Source of the DNA: Microbacterium sp. LWO13-1.2
Lineage (GTDB): Bacteria > Actinomycetota > Actinomycetes > Actinomycetales > Microbacteriaceae
Assembly: GCF_038397725.1 (NCBI RefSeq)
Contig: NZ_CP151634.1
Coordinates: 3,720,001-3,784,000, forward strand
DNA length: 64,000 bases
Direction: 5' to 3'
Part shown: piece after piece, positions 17,182-26,344 of the stretch
Numbering within the stretch: the stretch's first letter is position 1
How the letters are laid out: the number at the start of each line of letters is the position of its first letter
Notes under the pieces: model-generated
Seen by the model: the letters and a program-made list of their open reading frames with translations, nothing else
What the model was told of the DNA's origin: nothing
Databases searched by the model: none
Translations under genes and position numbers: made by a program

Positions 17182-17219
17182 GAAGAGCCCGCCCGAGACG
17201 AATCTCGGACGGGCTCTTC
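17182..17219 (-). terminator. Terminator hairpin downstream of ndh
   Basis: Seventeen-base arms (17182-17198 with 17203-17219) pair with one mismatch around a CGAA loop. The hairpin lies 16 bases beyond the ndh stop on the minus strand. Confidence 0.72.
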
Positions 17220-17234
17220 GCAGCGATCAGATGA

Positions 17235-18737
17235 TCAGGCGTCGGCGTTCACGGTCTTCTTGACAGGCGCCTTCTTCACCGGCTTCGCCGCCGGCGCAGC
17301 CTCCGCAGCAACGGTTGCCTTCACCGGCTCGACCTTGGCCGGCTCTGCCTTGGCCGGCTCTGCCTTGGCGACAGGGGCGGCAGGAGCCGCATCCACGGCC
17401 GGACGCGGGCGAGCCGCGAACTCCTCGAAGACGTAACGAGGGCTCTGCACCGTCTCGAGGTTGACCAGGTCACGACCGAGGAAGAAGTTGTTCACCCAGC
17501 CCCACACGACGCGGATCTTGCGCTCCCACGTCGGCATCGCCAGGCCGTGGTAGCCACGGTGGGCGATCCAGGCGACGAAGCCCTTCAGCGCCAGGTTGCC
17601 GGACTGGAAGACGCCGTTGTACAGGCCGAGACCCGCGACAGCGCCCATGTTCTTGTGGAAGTACTCCTTGGGCTCCTCGCCACGGATGACCGCGACGATG
17701 TTCTTCGCAAGCAGCTTCGCCTGGCGCACCGCGTGCTGAGCGTTCGGAACGCAGTAGCCGCCGACACCGCCACCGGACAGGTCGGGGACGGCCGAGACGT
17801 CACCGGCAGCCCACGCGCCCTCGACGATCGCGTCGGCCGTGCCGACGCGCAGGTCGGCGCGGGTCTGGATGCGGCCGCGTTCTTCGACGGGGAGGTCGCC
17901 GCCGCGGACGACGGTCGGGTTGGCCATCACACCGGCGGTCCACACGATGAGGTCGGTCGGGATGACCTCGCCGGTGGAGAGTTCGACGATGCCGTCGACG
18001 GCGCCCGTGAGCTGCGTGTCGAGGTGCACGTTCGCACCGCGCTTCGCAAGGTCCTTGAGCACCCACTCGCTGGTCTTCAGCGAGACCTCGGGCATGATCC
18101 GCCCCATGGCCTCGATCAGGTGGAAGTGCGTGTCATCGAACGTCAGCTGCGGGTACTTCGACACCAGCGCAGATGCCAGCGAACGCAGCTCCGCGAAGAC
18201 CTCGATGCCGGCGAAACCGCCACCGACGACGACGACGGAGAGCAGACGGTCGCGCTCGGGACCGGCCGGCAGCGACGCCGCCTTGTCGAAGTTCGACATC
18301 AGGCGGTCGCGGATCGCGACGGCCTCTTCGATGGTCTTCAGCCCGATCGCGTTGTCGGCGATGCCCGGGATCGGGAAGGTGCGGGAGACAGCGCCCGCCG
18401 TCACCACGATCTGGTCGTATGCGAACTCGTAGGGCTCGCCCTCGGTCGGCGTGATCGTGGCCACCTTGTTGGCGTGGTCGATCTTGGTGACCTTCGCGGT
18501 GACGACGTGAGTCCGCTTCAGGTGGCGACGATGCGCGACCACCGAGTGCCGCGCCTCGATGGAGCCGGCGGCGACCTCGGGCAGGAACGGCTGGTAGGTC
18601 ATGTACGGCAGCGGGTCGACCATGGTGACGTCGGCTTCACCCTTGCGGAGCTGCTTCTCGAGCTTCCACGCCGTGTAGAAACCTGCGTAGCCTCCACCGA
18701 CGATCAGAATCTTGGGCACAGTGCTGTTCTGAGGCAC
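17235..18737 (-). CDS. ndh: Type II NADH dehydrogenase with Ala/Lys/Pro tail
   Basis: The 500-residue NDH-2 is a peripheral membrane flavoprotein passing electrons from NADH to menaquinone without proton pumping. FAD binds at ILIVGGGYAGF (about 11-20), and NADH at the second Rossmann motif VVVGGGFAGIE. The body ends near residue 442. An unusual tail of about 58 residues follows, built from AEPAK-like repeats and ending in Lys-rich blocks. GTG at 18737 (GAGGAG about 10 bases upstream) was preferred to a second GTG at 18719, which lacks a ribosome-binding site. It is 20 bases downstream of the mycosin gene. Confidence 0.93.
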   Translation of the reverse strand: MPQNSTVPKILIVGGGYAGFYTAWKLEKQLRKGEADVTMVDPLPYMTYQPFLPEVAAGSIEARHSVVAHRRHLKRTHVVTAKVTKIDHANKVATITPTEGEPYEFAYDQIVVTAGAVSRTFPIPGIADNAIGLKTIEEAVAIRDRLMSNFDKAASLPAGPERDRLLSVVVVGGGFAGIEVFAELRSLASALVSKYPQLTFDDTHFHLIEAMGRIMPEVSLKTSEWVLKDLAKRGANVHLDTQLTGAVDGIVELSTGEVIPTDLIVWTAGVMANPTVVRGGDLPVEERGRIQTRADLRVGTADAIVEGAWAAGDVSAVPDLSGGGVGGYCVPNAQHAVRQAKLLAKNIVAVIRGEEPKEYFHKNMGAVAGLGLYNGVFQSGNLALKGFVAWIAHRGYHGLAMPTWERKIRVVWGWVNNFFLGRDLVNLETVQSPRYVFEEFAARPRPAVDAAPAAPVAKAEPAKAEPAKVEPVKATVAAEAAPAAKPVKKAPVKKTVNADA

Positions 18738-18757
18738 AGGGGAACAACTCCTCGGAG

Positions 18758-20050
18758 TCAGGATTTTGGCGTGCGACTCGCGCGCGCTGAGCGGATGCGC
18801 CGGGCAGCTGCGGTGACGCCAAGCCCCACCAGGATACCAGGGACTGTGAGCGCAATGAGCGGGAGGGTACCGTAACGCAATGACTCGGCGCTGGGAAGCA
18901 ACGGAGACCCGGGTTCGGTCGGTGGTTCCGCCGCGGGAAGCGGCGGCACGCTCACCGGCGTGATCTCGGGTTCCGGCTGCGGTTCGGACGCTGCTCGACG
19001 GTGCAGACGGACCCACTCCGCGAGGTCTCCCATGGGGTTCTTGTCGACCTTCGGGACATCCGTGGAAATGGCGGCGGCGGCATCCACCAGCCCGTATCCG
19101 TAGAGCGGATCACTGGGCTTCGTCGCGCCCTCCACCGGAATCGCGGTCTTGATGATGCGGTTGATCACATTGGCGGCGTCGAGGTCAGGGTGCGCGGAGC
19201 GCACCAGCGCAGCGATGCCGGCCACGATCGGCGCTGCACCACTGGTGCCGCGCCACCACGCCACCTTTCCGTCGGCAGAAACGCCGAGAAGGCCTTCACT
19301 GGGCGCCGAGATGCCGATCGTGATGCCCTGCGTCGACGCCTCGATGCTCGCCGTACCGGTCTGATCGACTCCGCCGACGGTGAGCACGCCGGGGATCGTC
19401 GCCGGAGCGCCGATGATGCTCGTGCCGCTCCCCCGGTTGCCCGCGGCCACCACCACGACGACGTCGTGCTCGAAGGCGTACAGGAACGCCTCGTCCCAGC
19501 TCCGGTCCCACTCGAGGGTGTTCGTCGTGAACGACAGGTTGATGATGTCGGCGCCGTTGTCGACCGCCCACTTCATCCCCTTCGCGACCTGCTCGGCGAA
19601 GGGGACGGCCGCCGCGGCGCCGAAGCCGAGCGAGATCGAGAGCAGGTTCGCCTCGGGTGCGACGCCGATCATGCCGGTGCCGTCGGCGGCACCTCGTCCG
19701 GCGGCCAGCGATGCCACCCAGGAACCGTGGTTCCCGTCGACGGCGCCGAGCGGTGTCCGCCCGTCAGGGGTGCCGCTGCCGCTGACGTCCGTCCCGCCGA
19801 TGACCGCGTCGCCGAAGGTCTGCGGCACCTTTGCGATACCGGTGTCGATCACGGCGATCGTGACGCCTTTACCGCGTGTGGTCTGCCATGCTTCGCGGAT
19901 GCGGGCGCCGTCCAGCCAGTACTCGGAGGCGCGCACCGGGTCTGCGGGGTTATCGGGAACAGGCCCTGGAGCGGTCGTCGCTCCCAACAGCAGCACGGAT
20001 GCCGCAACCATCGCCACGGCGACGGTCATGCGCAGCATCCTCTTGCTCAT
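18758..20050 (-). CDS. S8 (subtilisin/mycosin-like) serine protease, membrane-anchored
   Basis: The 430-residue secreted subtilase carries the full triad: Asp69 in VIDTG, His108 in DGNHGS and Ser270 in GTSGAAP, with oxyanion Asn205. An N-terminal signal (about 8-27) and a C-terminal transmembrane helix near 398-415 followed by a basic tail give the mycosin topology, with the protease domain outside the cell. Mycosins normally belong to type VII secretion loci, but no ESX gene is visible here. ATG 20050 was chosen since it overlaps the DUF501 stop (ATGA) and places the signal peptide correctly. Confidence 0.9.
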   Translation of the reverse strand: MSKRMLRMTVAVAMVAASVLLLGATTAPGPVPDNPADPVRASEYWLDGARIREAWQTTRGKGVTIAVIDTGIAKVPQTFGDAVIGGTDVSGSGTPDGRTPLGAVDGNHGSWVASLAAGRGAADGTGMIGVAPEANLLSISLGFGAAAAVPFAEQVAKGMKWAVDNGADIINLSFTTNTLEWDRSWDEAFLYAFEHDVVVVVAAGNRGSGTSIIGAPATIPGVLTVGGVDQTGTASIEASTQGITIGISAPSEGLLGVSADGKVAWWRGTSGAAPIVAGIAALVRSAHPDLDAANVINRIIKTAIPVEGATKPSDPLYGYGLVDAAAAISTDVPKVDKNPMGDLAEWVRLHRRAASEPQPEPEITPVSVPPLPAAEPPTEPGSPLLPSAESLRYGTLPLIALTVPGILVGLGVTAAARRIRSARASRTPKS

Positions 20051-20589
20051 GCCGTCGCCGCTCCTGCGACCCGGATCGCTGCGCCGGGATCGTCGCAGCG
20101 GCACTGCTCGGCAGACCAGGAGGAGCGAGCGAGCGCCTCATCGCCGATCGGGTTGACGCCTGGTCCGGCAGCCAGCGCGTGCCCCGCGAGCGCGTGCAAG
20201 CACTTCACGCGCGTCGGCATCCCACCGGCGGAGATCCCGTCGATCTCGGCGACGTCGCCGAACTGGGCGCGATCTGCGAGGTATGCCTCATGGGCGGCCT
20301 GATACGCCGCGGCGATGTCTTCATCGTCGGCGAGAAGGGCCGCGAGCTCCGGCATCACCTGGGTGGCCTCGAGGGTCGACATGGCGGCCGTCGCGGCCGG
20401 GTGTGTCAGGTAGTAGAACGTCGGGAAAGGGGTGCCGTCGGACAGCCGCGGCGTGGTCGCGACGACCGTGGGATTGCCGCATGCGCATCGGGCGGCGATG
20501 CCGAGAACGCCCCGAGCCGGACGGCCGAGCTGTGCCGAGACCACGGCGAGTTCAGCGGGCGTGGGGGCAGGAAATGGCGGCGTAGTCAC
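20047..20589 (-). CDS. DUF501 protein
   Basis: The 180-residue product matches the DUF501 pattern found beside eno and ftsB in actinobacteria. It has an LGRPARGV opening, paired cysteines in RCACGNP, an FPTFYYLTHP core and a C-terminal GGMPTRVKCLHALAGHALA segment. The conserved Cys/His set suggests metal binding. The function is unknown. It starts with GTG, follows ftsB by 57 bases, and is coupled to the protease gene by a four-base overlap. Confidence 0.9.
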   Translation of the reverse strand: MTTPPFPAPTPAELAVVSAQLGRPARGVLGIAARCACGNPTVVATTPRLSDGTPFPTFYYLTHPAATAAMSTLEATQVMPELAALLADDEDIAAAYQAAHEAYLADRAQFGDVAEIDGISAGGMPTRVKCLHALAGHALAAGPGVNPIGDEALARSSWSAEQCRCDDPGAAIRVAGAATA

Positions 20590-20646
20590 CCGTCCAGCGT
20601 AGGGGAGGCAACCGGGAGGATGCTCGGAGCGAACGCTCAGCGTCGC

Positions 20647-21264
20647 TCAGGGGGTGACGGCCGCCGTGTCAGCAAGACCGCTCGACGTGAGCGTGCGCAG
20701 CAGCTGCCCCATCCAGTCCGCCGGCTTCTCTTCCAGGGTGTCGCTGACGGCCTCCTGCTCCTGCGGGAGAGCGGCCGGATCGAGGTCGTTGTCGATCAGA
20801 TAGACGACCTCGCCGGGCTTGACGTAGTAGAGGCGCTCACGCGCCTGGGTGGTGATGTACGCAGGGTCCTGCCAACGTTCGCGCTCCTGCTCGAGGGCGG
20901 CGATCTCGTCCTCGCTGACCTGGACGGAGGCCTCGAGCGCTGCGATCTTCTGCCGCTGATCGATGAACGTGCCGAGGGTCGGAACCAGCACCCAGGCGCC
21001 GAGGACGACCAGCGACAGCATGATGACCGAGAAGGCGGAGAGGCGGATGCCGGACGCCCACTCGCGCACGTCGACACTCTGTCCGCCGGCCGCAGCTCGG
21101 CTGGATGCCGGACGCGAGGCGGCCGCCCGGGTCGACGTGGCGCGAGCGGCGTTCTTCTTCGCGGGCTTCGGCTTCGAGCTCGGCACCTTGGAACCCTGCG
21201 CCTTCGAGCTCTGCGCCTTCGAAGCGCCCGAAGACGCCGAAGGAGGAGCCGGTCGTCGTGCCAC
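20647..21264 (-). CDS. ftsB: FtsB/DivIC-like septum formation protein
   Basis: The 205-residue bitopic membrane protein has a long low-complexity N-terminus (about 65 residues rich in Ser, Lys, Ala and Pro, with repeated SSKAQ-like units). A single transmembrane helix (about 75-98) follows, then a coiled-coil (IAALEASVQVSEDEIAALEQ region) and the family motif ARERLYYVKPGE. FtsB/DivIC proteins bridge FtsL and FtsQ in the divisome. Position directly downstream of eno is the standard actinobacterial arrangement and supports the call. Confidence 0.9.
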   Translation of the reverse strand: MARRPAPPSASSGASKAQSSKAQGSKVPSSKPKPAKKNAARATSTRAAASRPASSRAAAGGQSVDVREWASGIRLSAFSVIMLSLVVLGAWVLVPTLGTFIDQRQKIAALEASVQVSEDEIAALEQERERWQDPAYITTQARERLYYVKPGEVVYLIDNDLDPAALPQEQEAVSDTLEEKPADWMGQLLRTLTSSGLADTAAVTP

Positions 21265-21300
21265 GGCTCCTCCTCGGTGTTATGTCTGTCTCAGCTGCGC

Positions 21301-22596
<1,296 letters not shown>

Positions 22597-22683
22597 TCAG
22601 GGAAAGGGTGTGGTGGAGCGACGTCGATCCGCGCCCAGTCTAGCCCGCCCGCACTCACCACCCCGGGGCGTGACGATCCGTCG

Positions 22684-23343
22684 TCACACGACGAGCGCGA
22701 GCGCGATGCCGTCCCAGCCCTTGATGCCCACGGTCTGCAGGGCGGTCGCGTCGAAGCGCGGGTCCTCCCCCAGCATCCGAAGCGCGTCCCTGGTGCCGAC
22801 GACCATCGAGTCGGTGCTGTCCTGGCGCACGATCTCGCCCTCGCGGCCGATGTTGTCGAGCACGACGACGGTGCCCGGATGCCCCAGCCTGGCCGCCCAG
22901 TCGAGGTAGATCGTGTTGGACTCCTTATCGGCGTCGATGAACACGAGATCGAATCCGCCGACCAGCGTGGGCAGGACGTCTGCGGCGCGACCGACGCGGA
23001 TGTCCACCCGTTCACCGACGCCCGCGGCGTCGATACTCGCTCGCGCAACTGCGGCGTTGTCCGGTTCCGCCTCGACGGTGAGGACCTTGCCGCCTTCGCC
23101 GACTGCCCTGGCCAGCCAGATGGTCGAATAGCCGCCGAGCGTTCCGATCTCCAGCACCCGGCGCGCGCCGCTCAGCCGTGCGATCAGATTCAGCAGCTTG
23201 CCCGCGACAGGAGCGACCTCGATCTTCGGGAGCCCGGCAGCCTGCTGCGCCTCGAGCGCGGCCTCCAGAGCGGGGTCGTGGCCGACGAGCGTGTCGGCGA
23301 GGTAGATGTCCGCTTCCGCCCAGGCGGCAGGTGTCGATTGCAT
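22684..23343 (-). CDS. SAM-dependent O-methyltransferase (COMT-like family 3)
   Basis: The 219-residue class I methyltransferase belongs to the Methyltransf_3 group. The SAM-binding motif is VLEIGTLGGYST, the acidic ribose contact is VEAEPDN, and FIDADKESN is the metal-binding Asp segment of catechol-type O-methyltransferases. The substrate is unknown, possibly a catechol or other phenol. ATG at 23343 was chosen; a TTG four codons upstream has no better ribosome-binding site. It lies between enolase and the CPBP gene on the same strand, without overlap. Confidence 0.88.
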   Translation of the reverse strand: MQSTPAAWAEADIYLADTLVGHDPALEAALEAQQAAGLPKIEVAPVAGKLLNLIARLSGARRVLEIGTLGGYSTIWLARAVGEGGKVLTVEAEPDNAAVARASIDAAGVGERVDIRVGRAADVLPTLVGGFDLVFIDADKESNTIYLDWAARLGHPGTVVVLDNIGREGEIVRQDSTDSMVVGTRDALRMLGEDPRFDATALQTVGIKGWDGIALALVV

Positions 23344-23374
23344 GGGTCCAGCCAATCCCGGCGAACCGCAGCCG

Positions 23375-24328
23375 TCAAGAGCGCGGCGGTGACAGCAGCC
23401 GGCCGGGTGCGTCCGCGAGTTCGGGCTGCTGCCGGAACTGCCCCGTGATGAGGAGCACGACGATCACGAGAGCGATCACGATGCAGCCCGCCGCCCCGAG
23501 CGGCCCGGCGAGGGCGAGGTCGGGCTTGGCCGCGGCGAAGATCACGATCATCCCGCCTGCGGCGTTCAGTGATCCGTGCGCGATGACGGCCGGCCACACC
23601 GATGCCGAGCGCAGGCGCAGCCAGCCGAGGAGGATCCCCCAGGCGACGCACCCGCCGATCATGAAGAGCACGCCGGTGATGTCCGTACGCCCGAAGTTGT
23701 AGCCGAGCAGGATGATCGGGCTGTGCCAGAAGCCCCAGACAGCGCCGCTGATCAGAAGGGCCGGCCACGTGCCGAGCGGCCGCAGCGCCGGCACCAACCA
23801 GCCGCGCCACCCGAGCTCCTCGCCGAAGGCGAAGATGCTGTTGAAGAGCGCCGCGAGCGGAATCGACGCCAGCTGCGCCACCACGACCACGCCGACCGGT
23901 GGCGCGGGCGTCCCCGTCGGCAGCGCCTTCCCGATCTCCGCGGCGAACGCGGCGAAGGTGAAGTCGAGCTGCACCCAGCCCAGTGCCGCCGACAGCAGGA
24001 TGCTGAGCGCCACGAGCACTGGAGGGGCGAGCCAGGCCAGCACCATGAGCCAGACCACTCGTCTGGCGGGGCGCAGCGGCCACAGCCCCAGGAAGCGCGC
24101 ACGACCACCGCGCGCCGGCACCCGCATCGCGAACGTGACGATGAGCGCGGCGACAGCCGGCGTGAACATCATCACCGGCAGCAGGACGCCGGAGATCGGC
24201 TCCGCGAGCCCGTCACCGAGCCAGAGCGGCAGAGCGACGAGCCAGGCGAGGGCGCACGAGAGCACGACGAACGCGAGAATCGCGCCCCACGCAGGTCGGG
24301 TCCTCGGCGCGTTGGTGGAGAACGTCAT
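23375..24328 (-). CDS. CPBP family intramembrane metalloprotease (Abi domain)
   Basis: The 317-residue polytopic protein has about eight helices and the CPBP motifs EELGWRG (paired Glu and Arg), FWHSPI (His) and AHGSLNA (His/Asn). These form the glutamic-type metalloprotease active site of the Rce1/Abi family. Bacterial members are linked to bacteriocin self-immunity, prenyl-protein-like processing or envelope control. Its ATG overlaps the stop of the DUF1648 protein by four bases. It is therefore the third gene of the gntR-DUF1648-CPBP operon. Confidence 0.9.
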   Translation of the reverse strand: MTFSTNAPRTRPAWGAILAFVVLSCALAWLVALPLWLGDGLAEPISGVLLPVMMFTPAVAALIVTFAMRVPARGGRARFLGLWPLRPARRVVWLMVLAWLAPPVLVALSILLSAALGWVQLDFTFAAFAAEIGKALPTGTPAPPVGVVVVAQLASIPLAALFNSIFAFGEELGWRGWLVPALRPLGTWPALLISGAVWGFWHSPIILLGYNFGRTDITGVLFMIGGCVAWGILLGWLRLRSASVWPAVIAHGSLNAAGGMIVIFAAAKPDLALAGPLGAAGCIVIALVIVVLLITGQFRQQPELADAPGRLLSPPRS

Positions 24329-25416
24329 TCCTGTTCCTTTCCGGTGGACGCGGCGGCGCTGAGCACTGCCGCTGCGGTGACCGCGTCGTCGAGGGTGACG
24401 ATGACGGTCTTGCCGTTGATGCGGGCGACCTCGATGCCTTCCCCGGTGCGCAGCACGATGCCGAAGCGGCCGTCTGCGCCCCAGCGGATCCCCCAACCGC
24501 CGAACTCCGAGAAGGGGTTCACCTGGATGGCGCGGACTGCCGCGATATCTTCGGCGGCGATCGCATAGCGGGGCCATCCGACCGCGCTGCGCAGATGCAG
24601 CCCCTCGGCATCCGCCCGCACGTAGAAGACGGAGGTGCTCAGCAGCATCACGACCAGGAGCAGCCCGACGCCTACCGCGAACCATCCGCCGGCACGGCCG
24701 AACGCGAGAAGCACGACACCCACGCCGAGCGTCACGAACACGAAGAGAGAGATCGTCACGATGCCCGTTCGAGACAGCGTCGACGTTCCGAACCAGGCGG
24801 CGCGTGCGCCAGCCGGAAGCGGAAGCGGAGCCGCGCTTCCCCCCTGCCACGGCTCCTGGTGCTGCGTGGCGTCGAGGGGCTCCTGCTTCGACGAGCTCGG
24901 TTGCACGAACCAGCCGAGAAGGGCGAAACCGACGAGCAGGGCGAAGGCCAGAGCCGCCCATGGTCCGATGTCGGGCGCATCCCGCGCATCGTCGAGGCCT
25001 CGCTGCACTCCCATGATGGCGAGGCCGAGCACAGCGAGCAGTACCGACAGTCCCAAGCTCACAGCCCCGAGGAGCCGCACCGTCGCACTCGGATCGTGAT
25101 TGCTGCGCGGGAGCAGCGTCGCGGTGCCGTCGCGGTGCGAAGGCAGTCGCTGCGCAAGAAGGCCGAGCGCCACCATCACCAGCACCATCCCGACGCCGAC
25201 GCCGAGCGGCAGAAGGAGGTTCGCCCATGGCGGCCCGAATCCATCAGGACCGGCACCCGACCAGTGGATCGCCGCGGGATCAGGCATCTCGGGAAGCCAG
25301 GCGAACATCACCGCGGCGGCGAGGGCGATGACTCCGAGCGGAACGATCAGCCCCACCCACAGCAGTCCCGCACGAGCCCGGCGGCGCTGCGTCGTCTTCG
25401 CGGACGAGATGTTCAT
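24325..25416 (-). CDS. DUF1648-containing multi-pass membrane protein
   Basis: The 363-residue protein has about six transmembrane helices. The first extracytoplasmic loop carries the DUF1648 signature (MPDPAAIHWSGAGPDGFG), resembling SdpI-type immunity proteins and their relatives. The last 110 residues form a soluble domain with beta pattern that reads like a PH-like domain (VFYVRADAEGLHL to the C-terminus). It overlaps both gntR and the CPBP gene by four bases, so all three are translated together. A role in resistance to an envelope toxin is an inference from the domains and partner genes. Confidence 0.82.
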   Translation of the reverse strand: MNISSAKTTQRRRARAGLLWVGLIVPLGVIALAAAVMFAWLPEMPDPAAIHWSGAGPDGFGPPWANLLLPLGVGVGMVLVMVALGLLAQRLPSHRDGTATLLPRSNHDPSATVRLLGAVSLGLSVLLAVLGLAIMGVQRGLDDARDAPDIGPWAALAFALLVGFALLGWFVQPSSSKQEPLDATQHQEPWQGGSAAPLPLPAGARAAWFGTSTLSRTGIVTISLFVFVTLGVGVVLLAFGRAGGWFAVGVGLLLVVMLLSTSVFYVRADAEGLHLRSAVGWPRYAIAAEDIAAVRAIQVNPFSEFGGWGIRWGADGRFGIVLRTGEGIEVARINGKTVIVTLDDAVTAAAVLSAAASTGKEQE

Positions 25417-25763
25417 GAGGAGTGCTCCTTGATGAGGGCGGCGAGGGTGTCCGGCGTGAGTCCTACTGCCGCGGCGCGGGCGACGAGCGCATTGACGTCG
25501 GCGTGCAGCTCGGCGAGGGCGTCGGCCGCGGGCGCCACGACGGCGCCGCGTCCGCGACGCAGATCGATCAGCCCCTCATCGCGAAGGTTCTGGAGGGCAT
25601 GGAGCACCGTGTGCAGGTTCACGCCGAGCCCGGCAGCGATCTCACGCGCGGCGGGCAGCCGGTCACCCGGGCGGATTCTTCCGCTGGCGATTCCGGTGCG
25701 CACGGAGGCCGCGACCTGTTCGAAGAGAGGGCGCTCGCTGTGCGGCTCGATCGTGAGCAGCAT
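25413..25763 (-). CDS. GntR family regulator, short YtrA-like form
   Basis: The 116-residue protein has an N-terminal winged helix (residues about 10-75) with the GntR pattern GDRLPAAREIAAGLGVNLHTVLHALQNLRDEGL. Only about 40 residues follow, typical of the YtrA subfamily, which regulates adjacent membrane or ABC-transporter genes and lacks a large ligand domain. It leads an operon with the DUF1648 and CPBP genes (ATGA overlap). A perfect palindrome 19 bases upstream of its start suggests autoregulation. Confidence 0.92.
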   Translation of the reverse strand: MLLTIEPHSERPLFEQVAASVRTGIASGRIRPGDRLPAAREIAAGLGVNLHTVLHALQNLRDEGLIDLRRGRGAVVAPAADALAELHADVNALVARAAAVGLTPDTLAALIKEHSS

Positions 25764-25781
25764 CTCACTCCATTCGCACTG

Positions 25782-25798
25782 TTCTAGTTCAACTAGAA
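25782..25798. promoter_or_regulatory. GntR (YtrA-type) operator
   Basis: TTCTAGTTCAACTAGAA is a perfect 8+8 palindrome with a single central base, 19 bases before the gntR start. The region is AT-rich against the local high-GC background. A TATAAAT sequence on the minus strand directly upstream could be the -10 element, so a bound repressor would block transcription. Confidence 0.75.
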
Positions 25799-25860
25799 TA
25801 TTTATAGCATCTCGACCAACGAATGCACCAGGTCCTCACCCGCTCGGCAAGATGGGCGAC

Positions 25861-26331
25861 ATGCGTGTCACCCCCCGCCGCCTGGCCATCGGCATGAGTC
25901 TCTGGATCCCGAACCTGTTCAGCGGAATCCGCATCCGGCGCTACAGCGACGACTGGACGCACGCGACCGTCGAGCTGCACGTCAACGTGCTCACCCGCAA
26001 CTACGTCAAGACCGCCTTCGGGGGGTCGATGTCGGCGATGACCGACCCGTACTTCTTCATGCTCGTCATGCACCAGCTCGGGCGTGACTACGTCGTGTGG
26101 GACACCCGCGGTGAGATCGAGTTCCTCAAGCCGGGACGCGGCGTTCTCACTGCGGAGTTCGAGGTGAGCCCCGAGAAAGTCGCGGAGATCCGCGAGCGGG
26201 CGCGCGGCGGCGCGAAAGTGCTCGAATGGTTCGAGACGGTCATCACGGATCGCGAAGGCGATGTCGTCGCGAAGGTTCGCCGCGAGGTGTACATCCGCGA
26301 GAAGAAGCGCGTCACGGCTACGCGCAGCTGA
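25861..26331 (+). CDS. DUF4442 hotdog-fold protein (thioesterase-like)
   Basis: The 156-residue protein matches DUF4442, a PaaI-like hotdog family. It has the opening helix-strand with IRIRRYSDDWTHATVELHVNVLTRNYVKTAFGG-type pattern, then SMSAMTDPYFFMLVMHQLG around the likely active-site helix. Hotdog proteins often hydrolyse acyl-CoA thioesters, but DUF4442 members are not well characterised. ATG 25861 was preferred to ATG 25852; neither has a strong ribosome-binding site. It diverges from the gntR operon and converges on the lacI gene. Confidence 0.8.
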   Translation: MRVTPRRLAIGMSLWIPNLFSGIRIRRYSDDWTHATVELHVNVLTRNYVKTAFGGSMSAMTDPYFFMLVMHQLGRDYVVWDTRGEIEFLKPGRGVLTAEFEVSPEKVAEIRERARGGAKVLEWFETVITDREGDVVAKVRREVYIREKKRVTATRS

Positions 26332-26344
26332 CACGCGTCTCTCG

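Noticed and set aside
18717..18719. Alternative GTG start for ndh
   Set aside because: It has no ribosome-binding site, while the GTG at 18737 has GAGGAG upstream; the six extra residues are harmless.
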